The notes under the pieces are model-generated. The model ran no database searches. It had not been told where the DNA came from and worked only from the letters and a program-made list of their open reading frames with translations. Below, piece by piece: positions 1 to 12,350 of a stretch of DNA of 64,000 nt. The stretch lies in contig VZSE01014922.1 of assembly GCA_013398275.1 (NCBI GenBank), positions 7,773,358 through 7,837,357 of the forward strand, in the 5' to 3' direction. This DNA comes from Promerops cafer (taxonomy: Eukaryota > Chordata > Aves > Passeriformes > Nectariniidae). Within the stretch, counting starts at the first letter, position 1. Every line of letters starts with the position of its first letter. A program made the translations under genes and the position numbers.

Positions 1-3000
1 CTAGCATTCTGATGCTAAATTAAAACAGAGAGAATCAATCCTCAGTTAATTTACCCAACCAGACAATTTATATCTCTCTTCTGATCTGCCATCATGTGAA
101 TTTATACAATACTGACATACTGTGAGGCCTTCCCAGACATGTAAGCACTTTTATAATGCTAAATTATCCTCTTTATTAGTAACTCTCAAATGTGACAAAA
201 CAAGAGATTTATTGTATAATGTTGCCTAGTCCTTGGTTGAACTTGTCAAAACTCACAGCTATTGTAATGGAGCAATTTGCTAATTAACAGTGGATTTTTC
301 TTGGTTTTTAATGGACTTTGGGGATACATTTTAGACTTAGATTAAGATTAGTGCAAAAAAAAGAGCTCTCGTTAATTATTTCAAATTGAGTGTTATGCTA
401 ATAGTAAACAATTAGTTCTTTCCTGACTGAAAATTAATGTTCTATAAATAATTACAAAACCAAGCTGTGTGAGTCCCAAAAGGAGACGCCAGACTTAGAA
501 AAGATTCATGACTCTTTCTTGTGTGTTAACCACCATGGCCTCACACTTTGTGAAAATTAGGCATCAGCCTTGGAGGCTTCCTAGGGTTTTTCTACCCTGG
601 TTGAAAAAAACCAAATAGATAAACAGATAAATAGAGAGAGAGTGAGGAAGAGAAAGAGGGAGATAACCTGAAGAGGAAATTTTTGACAGCAAAGATGTAT
701 GGTGCTACAGTTTGCCAATTCTCAGATCACTTCTCAAATCAAAGCTCAATTAAAATATTAACATCCATCTCACCAGAGGTTTCTGCCTTGTAAGAAATAT
801 ATATAATTTATACTTGTTTTTGCATACGGAAAACTAGGAACGGAAAACTGGGAACAGAGAAAGTTGAGTTATAGCCATTGATCCCAGTTTATTCTAGCTG
901 ACAAGGTAGGAGACTGATAAACATCCTCTTACAGGCCACCTAATTCTCCCACTGAACTCCTAGGAGTTAAGATGTTCCTTTCTATGACTGCAAATGTTTG
1001 ATTATTCATTTTGATTGATATTAGCTTTCTGTCAGGACTCTTAAGCTCTCCAGTGTCTTTCCACGCCCTTATAGATGCCCTCTCCAGTCAGTGGAAACAG
1101 ACAGACACCTCTTGTGCCTAAACCAGTGAAAGGTGGAATCTCTAAATTCACAGTGTAAAGGATTTCTCATCAGCAAAGTTCATGTTGGCTTCTGTTGGAA
1201 GCAGAACAACTCCCTTGGGCATCAGCATCACTTAAATAACTCAGGAGGACAAAATCTTGCAGCAGTCTGTCATGGCCCTGCATGACCTGTCCCCAGCCCA
1301 TTCCTCAGCCAGAGCTGGCAGTGTGCACGCCATGCCGTGGGGCAGAAGAGCAATGAATGCAACCAGGAACCAGGGCTCCCACACTTTGTCCTCTCAGCAG
1401 ATGCAACTCTACAACATTCACAGACTTTTGCTCAGCAGTGGAAGAGAAAGTGCTGCCAGGAGGGTGGCAGCCCTGGGGAAAAAGTACATCAGGACTTGAT
1501 AGCACTGCTGGGGGTTTCCCTCCATCCTGCTGCCCTGAGCTGTACCCACCTCTCACAGAGACATTAATGCTTCTCCAAAACCCAGGGCATTTCTCCCCAA
1601 ACTGCAGTTTTGCCATTTCCACCTCTGCACTTTGGATAACGGCCTACTTGGCCTCCATCTGAAGCCTGCTCAACAATGGGCTGTGTCTTACACGGCACAG
1701 CAGAGCCACAGAAATTAATAAAACTTGCAATAGACTGTTGCCTTACTTTCCTTCTCATTCCTGAGCATTGGCTTGGAGTCTGTCAAAGCCGGTGACAGCC
1801 CTCTCCTTCCTCTGGGCTACTGCCTTATTCTAGCATGAGGGAAAAAAAAATCAAAGATCCCTTCTAAAGATGTGACATTTTCTCCTTGTCATCTCCTCTC
1901 TTTGTGCAGCCTCCATGTCTTGCTCACACAGGGCGCTGTTCTCATCCCTTACCTTTGTGTTAGCCAGCTAAAAAATCTCCCCCCAACTCTTACAAACCAG
2001 CACTCTGAAGAGTCCAGACACCTTTGCTAGAAAGCTGATGAGCCTTAATTCCCAAGAAGTATCCAAACCATAACAACGTCATGGGAGAGAAAACATAACG
2101 CCATTAGCTTAGAGTTTGATGAGTGTGTGTTTTCCTAATGTACTCCCCAGACTTGTGTCAGTCCTGACGTCTTCCTCTAAACCTGAGTCCTCAGGTGAGA
2201 GAGAGATGAATTCTGTCTGCTCTGTAAGTAAAATAAGATTTCAATTTGCTGACAGAGCTTTAATTAAAACACTTATAGATCAACTTTACTGTGTCAAATT
2301 GTCTACGCCACTATTACCATAGGAAGATGAATGTTAGCTGTGAAAACAGGCAAATACATTCCCCTGGACTAATGAGTAATTTCATAGCCATTGATTTTTG
2401 ACTTTGAAAATTCTCCCACATGCTTCTGGGAATTGGAACCTGTTACAGGTGACCTCACAGCAGCTTTGGCAATTTTTTAAACCTTTTGTGAATGTAGAAA
2501 AAGTAATTTTGCCCATTCATGTTTTTCTGTGGCAGACATTACATGTAAGCACTTCCATCCCAGGTTCTGAAACCCAGACCAATTGCTGAATTACTATATT
2601 TAACATATAATACATAAGCTACAGCTTTAATTCTATGAGATACTGATAAACAACCACCATCTCCTTCTGTTAGAGTAAGGACATAATTCTGTAGTTAGTC
2701 TGAATATCAGCTTTCTTTTCAGTAATTATGAAACGTCAGATTATGTACCAGGATAAATTTAGTCATTGGGATGAATCTGTTTATGCCAATGAGTTACACT
2801 GAGAGAGCACAAAATGTAAGTAACTATTACTGACTTGAAATCAGGTGTGTGATTTAGTATATAACAGGCTATTTGAAATGGTTGCATAACTACATGGGCA
2901 ATTTTAGTATTAAAATTAATCATTTAATCCACATAAACACTGTGAAGCTTTTGGTAAATTCTGAGCATTTAAAATCAGTCAGTACAGCACCTGAGCACCT

Positions 3001-4336
3001 CAGAGTCCCTAGGACATCATCTTCAGATCACTTCCGCAGAGCAGCTGCTTTAATCATGGCTGTCACTTCTCTGCTCTTTGCTCAGCCCAAGTGCAGCAGG
3101 ATGTCAACTCTCTCAACACTCCGTGAGTGTGGAGGCACCAGCAGGAGTGAAGAGAAGGCTGTGCACAGGGTATCTGAGACATGGACAGACACCCAACTTG
3201 CTTGTGATTTATGGGTGTCTAAGGGGACTGTCCAATGTCACACAAGAAATGATGGCAGAGCACCAGATTTAACTGAGACCCTGTACCACTCTTTGCCCAG
3301 CAGCTGAGCTCTGGGTTTCTGTAAGGACATGCCATACATGTTCCATCCCAGAAGCTACCCCTGGAGTCACTCAGGATGGAAAGTTACAAGGAATGAAGAA
3401 AGAAAGAATCACCAGAGAGACAGAGAAAAATGAACCTTTTCTAACCAGAAGCAAATGTGCTTGGGATATCCATTGCTTTAGATTTGCACCACACATCAAC
3501 ACCATAATGATGTGAATACTTGAAATTGCTGGCAATCAGGATGCACCTCCTGGCAGTCCCTGGGATGGTCCATGGTGACATCTCAAGCAGAACAGAAACA
3601 GACTGTTGATAGTGTTAGTGTGTTTGCAATGGCAGTGGTGGCAGAGGGTGAGAGACACCAATCAGAGCAGGTGACACACAAACGAGGTTCAGGACAATGG
3701 TCAGGGTGAGTGCCACAGCTTCTTAGGGCAGCTGGACCTTGGTACAAAGCCTGCAAAAGCAGCTGCCCAATGCTCCAGCCACTCATACCACAAGACCTCA
3801 TGCCACAACAATTGTGCCCTGCCCACATCTATTCAAGGACCTGCCCCAGTAAATCTGGGCCTTATTGTAGCTCCATTAACCTATGATCTGAGTTAAACCC
3901 ATTAAGACAGAAAGACTATACCAGCATAGCTGTGATCAAGAGTCTGTCCCAGCTGGCTACAGGAAGGTGAGAAGGCAGCCTGGTGGTTATGTAGCTGTCA
4001 AGAAATAATCCAGCATTATCTGGGTCCCACATTCAATTAAAGAAACCATGCACATGTGCTAGACATGCAATTGTATTAATCTCATCCATTTGCTTTATTT
4101 ACGTACTTAATATTAGTGGCAACTTTTTCTTCTCCCATGGTGCAGTCAAAGGCATCTTGTCCATCACTGCGAATGTGAGGACTTAATTCCAGCTACTGCA
4201 TGCATGGCCTAAGGGCACTGAAGAACAGAACAGCAGTGAGTTTGATTAACCAAGTTCCTGTCTCTGTCAGCAGCTGAGTCCCCTTGAACAAACACAGTCC
4301 AGCTGCTTCTTGTGCTGTTATGCATTCAGATTTGCC
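1..4336. other. Gene-free unique DNA, AT-rich
   Basis: No recognisable exon, RNA gene or transposable element was seen. Open frames are short (at most 144 codons, at 2873-3307), overlap on both strands and carry no familiar motif. A purine-rich stretch with short AGAG runs lies near 630-660. The stretch is ordinary vertebrate non-coding sequence as far as can be judged by eye. Confidence 0.6.
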
Positions 4337-4408
4337 TTTATTAAACAATAAATGAGAACTCAAGAGTAAACAAGAAGGTGAGGGGTTTATTGAGCTCCTT
4401 TACTGTGA

Positions 4409-5452
4409 CTACTGCTTCCACTGGCATTTCCTTTGACTTTTGACCTTGCTTGATGCAAAGGCTCTGGTCTCCTTGCAGCTAAGCTGCGGCTTTCTCTGAA
4501 GTACATGGGCTGTAATGTGATACCTGTGGATATGGTACCAAGGGTAATTAAGATGTTTGTTGACTTTGGTTCTGCCCCACCAGAGTGTAACTATGTCTGT
4601 AGGAAACCAGTGTTTGCTTGCTGTTGAAGTGCCAAACATTGGTGCATAAAATCACCAAAGTTCCTGGCCTTCAGTGTTCCATGCTTCTTCATTACTAACT
4701 GAGTAAAATTCAAGTCAGTGTGCTTGGCAAAGAATACATCAAGGTTCCATTTACAATGCAGGAAATAAACATTTATAAATTGGTTATACAGTGAGGACAG
4801 TACTTGGCTCACTTCCTAATGGTAAATGTCCAAGGCATCATGGAATTATTCGGTCCTGCAAGAGTGAGGCCAGATGAAATACACTTGGCCAAATATCAGA
4901 GTCTCCTAGAAAATACTGCAGTGAACCCTAAACTCTGCTAAAGCTAGTAATCATTTCTCCACTGACTGCAAGGGAGCTGGCCATGCCTCAAGGCTGACTT
5001 TTCACTTACAGTTTAGTGAGATGAATCCTCTTTTTCATATCCTGAGCAATTTTCAGTACCATGGTTTCTTTTCGTTGTTGTGTAAGTGATTTCATATCTT
5101 AACACATCTAGTGATCTTTCATGAAGCAGATGACTTAAGCAATTTCTGTTTCTCCATTTTGTGGTCCAAACATCCTCAGCCTCTCCGTTTTTCAGTTCTG
5201 TGGATACAGAACATAATTGGTGTTGATCTCTTCTTCACATTTTCTTGTTCTCCTCCCTCACTTTCTACATCATGTTAGTTTTGATGGCTGTCAGGCTTCT
5301 TTCCTCGAGGGCATTGATAGACAAAATCATTGGGAAGTTGTCATAGATGTGGACAGTCAGGAATGGGGCAAACTGGATGTTCCATGCACCTTCCTTACAT
5401 CTGATTCCAAGGTCTGAACTGAATCATCAACATAATCCTTCCAGTCTGATAC
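4409..5452 (-). pseudogene. Possible decayed coding remnant, unrecognised product
   Basis: Read on the minus strand, several adjacent segments give protein-like translations in different frames. One starting near 5452 begins MLNVSDWKDYVDDSVQTLES. One at about 5221-5390 contains ILSINALEERSLTAIKTNMM followed by a stop. One near 5010-5100 contains DMKSLTQQRKETMVLKIAQD. Open frames of 73 and 76 codons follow at 4591-4812 and 4409-4639. Frame changes and internal stops lie between them, so no intact protein is encoded. Minus-strand AATAAA motifs lie just downstream at 4386-4391 and 4337-4342, with no poly(A) tract. The residue mix suggests a charged, possibly coiled-coil protein, but I do not recognise the family. 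It could be a unitary or processed pseudogene, exons of an unseen gene, or chance. Confidence 0.27.
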
Positions 5453-6212
5453 ATTTAGCATTTATTGGCACTCATTAATTTCTACCCACTTTGAAGAGGA
5501 TGCTGTATAATGACAGGTATCAGACATAATAGAAGCAGTGAACTTTTATAACTCTGACAGCATGATGCAAGAAATTCAGGTTCTTCCTTTGAGGCACAGA
5601 AGTAGAAAAAATGATTGTCATTTTCCTAATTGTACCTGGAAGCCAGCTTTACTGCAGGGAGGTTAGACGGAAATCTTCCCCAGTATAGGATGTGGCAGCT
5701 CCAAAGGCACTGGGAACTGACAGTACATTTCAGAAGAAGCATGAGAACCACTGAAAGCTGCTAAAACTACACTACTGAGAATGAATAGTTTAGGAAATGG
5801 ATTAGTTAGCAGATTATTTGTAGTCTAACTGGTAACTAGGTCAGATCAACATTATTGCAGCACTGGGCTTGACTTTGCAAAAAGGGTTGATACTTGTATG
5901 TCAAGAAAAATTCTGCTTTCCAAATGAAAGGTTCACTAAGACCAAAATAAATCCAATTAAAAATGAATACTGAAGTGCAAATATGGGCTGCAAAGGTCAG
6001 CAAGTGGCCCAGACAATATTTACTTGGCAGAAAATGAGTCATTAATCACAACAAAATGGAAAGGGGTCCATTGCCAGAAGAATGTGGCTGTGCAGAAAAC
6101 ACACACAGCTTGAAGCCATCAGATTCATGCTTTTTCCATATTCTGTCAGACAGCACTCCAGTTAATTCCTTGTAGTTGTTTACTTCTGAGCTAACCACCT
6201 AGATTTCCTTTA
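5453..6212. other. Unique DNA, nothing recognised
   Basis: No repeat, RNA gene or convincing reading frame was seen in this interval. Confidence 0.5.
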
Positions 6213-6260
6213 TCACCAGTGGAGAGAAACAGGCTCTCACCAGTGGAGAGAAAGAGGCTC
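6213..6260. repeat. 24-bp tandem duplication
   Basis: Two adjacent 24-base units (6213-6236 and 6237-6260) starting TCACCAGTGGAGAGAAA differ at one base. This is a recent local duplication, probably replication slippage. Confidence 0.9.
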
Positions 6261-6596
6261 TTCTGGGGCATTATTTATCTCACAGTAAAGCTGACATCTA
6301 AAATACATCACAGGAATAATGTTCTGAAAAGTACTATTTCTCTCCATCAACTATGAAAAAGCCACGGGTGACTGGCTGGTATGCATGTGCTTCTACACCA
6401 TGGACATCTAAGCCAAAGCAAGACTAATCCAGCTTTTGTCATAAACCAGGGGCATGTCTACCCCTGAAGTGCACCAATTATGAAATGAAAAGTTGCATAA
6501 TCACCACTTCACTTGAGCACTGCAGAGCTTCTGGACTTGGGTGGCAGTGTAGGCATTGCAGTTATGACCCCACACTGCTTCAGGGACCTGTTTATT

Positions 6597-6676
6597 ACAC
6601 ACACACACACACAGACACACACAGACACACACACACAGACACACACACACAGACACACACACACACACACACACAC
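6597..6676. repeat. (CA)n microsatellite with CAGA interruptions
   Basis: This is an 80-base alternating AC tract. It is interrupted by single G substitutions at 6614, 6624, 6638 and 6652. Long open frames across it on both strands translate the repeat and are not genes. Confidence 0.97.
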
Positions 6677-9600
6677 TCTCCAAATAACATATCTCTTGGA
6701 GTTATCTTTGAAAAAAAACCCACACTTTTGGACTGGCAACCTTAATCTACTAATTAATTATTTCATTTTTACACACACTGAGAGTCTTCGCAGATCCATG
6801 TTTTCTCCATCTTTCTGCATGACTCTTTTTCACACAATGAGGTGGCTACACTTCTGTAGCAATTCCCATAACCTTGGTAATCTGCTGGAGCCTGCTAGTC
6901 AAGCAGCTGTTAACCAAATAATTCTGGACTGAATTTTCACATACCAGTGAAAACTATTTGGGCAATCATGATATTAACAAGTTTAGAAAAGAAAGAAAGT
7001 ATTGCTTTTCAAGTTAAACAGCAAATCTGCTTTTTTCTTCAAAATTTTGCATTCAGAGTTTCAAAGGCTTGGCTTAATACTAGACTGTAGTCAAGGGATT
7101 TAAATGTGCGCCTGGGAAAGTGAGCTTATTGGGGTGAAGAAAGAATTATGTGATACACACAGATGCATGAATGTAAAATACACTAATACAAACTGTTACT
7201 GACTTTGCTAACAGAAAACATTACCAATAGGTTCAACACAGTTAATGAGGGAGTGGAAGGCGAGCTGAAGCCACATATGATCCCATGTTTTTGGGGAAAA
7301 CACTGCTCAAGGGGAACAGTTTGTGCTGATTTGGGCCAAGCCTTCCTCAAAAGACAACTACAATCTCCACCACCTCATGGGTACATGAGCCTGCTCCTGT
7401 CACAGGTGTATTGAAAGCACGTGTGGGCCAGGAGGCTTTCGCTGAGTAATGTGTTCTGTGAGAAAGGCTGGCAGAAAATGAAGTAAAAATAGCCAGATCC
7501 AATACAGGGAAAACTATGGAACTAAGCTCGCAAGGAGGGAGCAAATGCTGATGCAGAAAGAAGTTGTCAGACGAGATACTGTATGTGACAGACACTACTC
7601 AAGCCATTGATTTTAGGAATCTATTTTAGGAAATCTAGCTTCTCCAATGGAAACTTAACCATTGCCTGTACAGATGTGTCTAGGCTCCATCCAGGTGTGC
7701 CTGCAGCTGGCAGCTGCACAGAGGCTTCAAAGACAGGTGCCTGAAATGTTTTGAGCATCCTCGGTATCTATTATTGATCCCACCAACAAGGACCTCATCT
7801 CCTCTTGGTATAAGCAGACTGCAACAAAGAGAAACCTCACACATGCCTGGTTTTTCCTTTTAAGTGAAATGAGCAGTAAGGCCCTGAACTTTGGGTTAAT
7901 CCAACAGCCAAAGACAGGCTCCTACACCATTAAAAGCAGTGACACCCTGGCAAAAGGGACAATCCCCTGCAAAAAAAATCTTGCTAGGAAAAGGAGAGGA
8001 AATGTAGGACAAAGAATAAAATCAGCAGAAGGGAATAATTTTTCTTCTTCTTAACTAAGTTGGAGGATGTGGTTTAAATTTTGACGGTTCTAAATTTAAA
8101 TAATGCAACTGAAACAAAGTCACCCCACAGGACCATGCTTAAAAATACACATTTATCCTTTTTTCTGATCAGTCTTTGAGACCTGAGTAATTCAACCCAC
8201 CCAGAACTGAATATGTCAGCAGACACCTTTCACAAACACTGTATGATGAGCCCAGAAATGAGTCAGTCACTCAGTATTATGGCAGGGGTATATCCTCCAC
8301 AGTAGGCTGTGGGCATGGAGGATGGACACAATTTACCTGTCCAAAAGAACCCAAATACCAGGGCATCTCCTCCAGTGGGAGGATTCTTTAACCTTTTGAT
8401 AAGGTACTATTACATAACTCTCAAGCAGATTTAGTTTACCTAAACTCAAGTATCTGATGCCATTTGAGATGCTCTTCTGTATCTGAAGTAGGCAGATGTG
8501 GTCAGTCTTCTAGATGTGACACATAACCTACATGAAATCTCTGCCCTTCTCCAGCAGCTGAAGGTTAGGTTGGGCAAGGCAGGGCATCTGAAATGTCACC
8601 AGACCATATGTTTAGGCTAATGATTGATGAGGAATACAGGTAACTCAATATTCGTTCCTAAGCAAGATTCTTCTCCACCAGCAAAGTTGACTTTCCTCAT
8701 CCTTCAGGAATCCTCTTTCATTTTGAAGCATGCCTATGAAGATTTCCTGAGATTTCTATTCTGCCCTTTCTTAGGCCATTCCCACTCATTTTGGCCCATG
8801 ATGATTCTCTGTGAGATGAAGAGTCATGAGTGGAAAGGTACAGGTACTTCTCCTGATTTGATTTTTAGTGAGCTAAAGTATATCCTGCAGAAGGCCATCC
8901 CTGTCTCTCTCTCTCTCTCTCTCTCTCCTGTAACAGTCTGCTGGTAAAATCTAAATCTTTTAGTTTGGCTTCTGAATTAAGTAAATAAAACTGTGTGGAT
9001 GAATCTAAATGTTGGAGTTTATTAGTCAAAATTGAGAGTGCTGTGTGCATGAGAAAGTATCTCCTTTTTTAGTCCAGAATTAAGGTCAGAGTATTTGTAA
9101 GGTACATGTATCTAGAAAAAATAATCATGTGAGATTGAATTTCTGCTTTTCTTCACAGGGACTCCAATGAGTTCCTCCACCTATTAGGAATCAACAGTTG
9201 CCAGCTGGTTAATGGGACTGAGTGAATGTTGCACAGTCTGTGTTGATGGGCATGATTAATTGTGGAGGGTCAGCTCAAGCATATCCTACAACTGGGTAAA
9301 GGTGGCACTAATGCAAACTGGTCGGCTGGGAGTAAACATCATCAATTCCATACGACATGTCAGATAAACAGCCTATGGAGAGGTATGCATTTACAAATCA
9401 TCAAAAGACCAGCTTGTGTAGGGTTTATCCTGAGATTGCAATAAAGGTAATCAATTTGGATTTAAAGATGGTTGCAGAGATATGATGGACCAATTGAGAT
9501 GAATGGTTAAACCATGTACCCGCTAGCCTGCATTGTAAGACAGCCAGTCAGCAGTAACTGGCATTGTAAAGAGCAAGGTTTGTGCTGTACACTTGGCCAT

Positions 9601-12039
9601 CGGTGAAATTTCTGCTCCACAGAAAACAGCAGGGTTTCAGAAAAACAATATTATCAGGTGGGATTAATAGTTAACCACCCCCCCTCCCCAAGTAATTAAC
9701 AGGGAAAATTCCTTTTTCCACCCATTCCCAGAGGTGATTGTATGTGGAGGTACTGGGCCATTACAACTTCTAGGAAAGCTGATTTATCTGCAACTGTCCT
9801 GTTCACCTCTTCTTCTTCTCTGAGCCTCCAGTTCAGATGTGAGACAGGCTGCTTCCTTGGCCAAGTATCAGCAAGAGAAATTGGACATGTCACTGGACTC
9901 CCAGATCAGTAGGTACCCACTGTATTTTCAAGTTCCAAAAAAATCCTCAACATTTTCATGCAAAATTTATGTTTTCCCTAATGTGAATTTTTTTGCATAT
10001 GTGATATGCAAAACTAGCATATCCTAGTAGGAAAATTCCCAACCACCTGTAAATATAAAGGCAAATTTGGGAAAAGGCAGCCTTAGGCTCTCTCCCTCTG
10101 ACGTATGTCTTTTTCCTCTGTACCCATACAATATCTGGGACACAGGCATTGAGTCATGGCTGAAATTATTAAGTACATATCAATTAATAAAAAATAATAG
10201 TTTCCCATGAGTAATGTGTGCTCATAATAAAGTAATTACTGGTGGGGTCTCTGCTTAAACTGAGATCAACCATTGGAACTTTTCACACAGCTACATTTCT
10301 TTCATGTATGTAATTTTTCTTTGCATACAAAGTAAGCCAGATTTTTGGAGTCCTAACAAATATTTAAAATACAAATCTTCTATAATTTGAAGACTATATA
10401 ACAATCACCTTGATAACTAAGCATAACCTGCAACTAAAAGCTCACACACAGCTGAGCAAGACCTTCATACAATCAAAGCTCAGATGCCATGAGCTGATGT
10501 GACTTTACACGCATTTTGCAAAGCAGCTGCTCGCTGCCTTTTGTAACTCCTCAACAGGAGCACTCTAATGCATCATTGTGAGCTCCAGACCTTCACATTC
10601 CTTTTCAGCACAGCTCTGTATTAAATCTCCATAGGTCTGAATGTGGCTTCTTTGTAGCCTGAATATACTGAGAAGGTAGCACTTATTGGCAAAAGCACTT
10701 TTAATTTTGATTCTTTTATTAACTGATTGTTTTCAAACCAGATTACATGAAGCATAAGAAATCAGTCTCTGTAATAAAAGACCATTGGCGCACCTGCTTG
10801 AAAATGGAGATACCTCCACTAACTGTGTCATGAACAGAGAAGTCACCAGGTGTGCAGCTCTGAAATCCTTGTTATCTTGAGAACATGTTCCCATCCAGGA
10901 ACATGCCTAGCACCTTCCTTTGGTACCAACATAGCAAAATAAAGGAAACTGGTAAATATTTCACTGGGGAGGGGAGCGATTTATCAAGCTGACTCTATAT
11001 AGTCTGGAAATTACTTGGTCTTTCTCTGTCCTGAGAACTGATGATTATGAAAAGACTAATGGTATTTCACTTGCCATAGGAAAATATTGCAGTGCTAGAT
11101 AAGGCAGCAAACACAGATATTCAGCTGAGTCTCCTCATCCTCCTCATCATACCAAAAATGAAAGAAGAAGGAGTCCCTTTCTGAAACCTCATGTTCCTAC
11201 CTAGGTTTTTAATCAAGAGTATATATAAGAAATAATGTTTACCCAATTCTGATTTGGAAAATACTACATTTACTATCTTTCTTTATTTTCCAGAGGGCTT
11301 TTCCCACTTTTTTTTTTTTTTATTATTTAACTCCACTAGAGGGGCTGAGAATTGACTTCTAAAAGCTTTCAAGGAGAAAGGAAGAAGTCTTAATAGTCAT
11401 GTCAAAGGCTGACATGTTTCCTGTACAAAGAGGAAGTCTAAAATATTCTGAATTCCAATAAATAGATAAAATAAAAATGTCACCTCAGCTGACTCAAGGC
11501 ACAAAAGAATGAGATTCGTCTTCCCTAACTCTGCCTGTGTTATGAGTTTCCATCTAAGCAGAGTGTCCAGGCTCTCTTTATGGACAGTTTAGGGAGTGCC
11601 ACACTTTTAAATGAATGTGGGTGACCACTTCAGGGAGTACGCTAGATTCCCTGAACCCTGCTGACAACGCTCCACTGATTGCAAATGCAGCCCTGGTGGC
11701 TAGCTCAGATATTGCTTACTGCACTGTAGACAATCACTTTAAGCAGATAAATCCCTCCCTGGAAGCCCACACTCTCCCCAAGAGCCTGTGCTTCTGGGAA
11801 AGGGGGGATGGTTAAGAACTGACCCAACAAACTTTCTTCATTTTGTAGGACTTCAAATATTTGCATCTTGTGGAGTATATGATATTGAGAGGCAACTGAG
11901 AGATGGTTATTTGTGACTTTGCCAAAGTTCTCTGCAAAAGTGCTGACCATGGTTTGGATCTGAATGTTTAGGGAAGATGAGAATTGGGCAGAGAGGGGAG
12001 GTGGGGTTTGGAAATGGGATGCATAGCTGCAGGTGTTAA
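6677..12039. other. Gene-free unique DNA
   Basis: Only simple-sequence tracts were seen: a (TC)12 run, listed separately, and a T14 run at 11308-11321. AT-rich patches such as 10150-10240 have the look of ordinary non-coding DNA. No coding exon is supported. Confidence 0.55.
8904..8927. repeat. (TC)12 microsatellite
   Basis: A perfect 24-base TC repeat. Confidence 0.97.
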
Positions 12040-12104
12040 AGAATCATAAAATCAGAGTATCCTGAGCTGGAAGGGACCCACAAGGTTCAAAGTCCAACTC
12101 CTGG
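12040..12104 (-). repeat. CR1 LINE 3' tail fragment
   Basis: The plus strand reads AGAATCATAAAATC, then TGGAAGGGACCCACAAGG, then GTCCAACTCCTGG. This is the reverse complement of the end of avian CR1 elements, whose sense strand ends CCAACTCAGGATATTCTATG. Only about 65 bases of a severely 5'-truncated copy survive. No TSD is obvious, which is usual for CR1. Confidence 0.9.
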
Positions 12105-12310
12105 AGCTTCAGGGGTAGATTATGGTTGAAAAAATGAGAATAGAAAACATTTGGCAGGAGATGGCAGCTGAAAAGGAGAAATAGACTTTGAAACAGGATG
12201 ATAGGTAAACCCGTGGGGATGGGCTGTCAAGTGAAGAACAGGAGAACTTGCTGCCTACTGAGAAACTGGCATCCATGACTCCTTGCTTGAGGCTCCTCCC
12301 ACTGGCAAAA

Positions 12311-12350
12311 TGAATGAATGAATGAATGAATAAATAAATAAATAAATAAA
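12311..12350. repeat. Compound (TGAA)5(TAAA)5 microsatellite
   Basis: Five TGAA units are followed directly by five TAAA units. This suggests one tetranucleotide array in which half the units took a G-to-A change that then spread by slippage. Confidence 0.97.

Noticed and set aside
6485..6932. Open frames of 60-139 codons
   Set aside because: They are opened by the CA microsatellite; the translations are alternating T/H or V/C runs.
7705..7722. Small palindrome TGCAGCTG-G-CAGCTGCA
   Set aside because: It is an 8-bp arm built from repeated CAGCTG words, common by chance and without context.
12089..12100. Possible tRNA B-box (GGTTCAAAGTCC)
   Set aside because: It is part of a CR1 tail; no cloverleaf can be folded around it.
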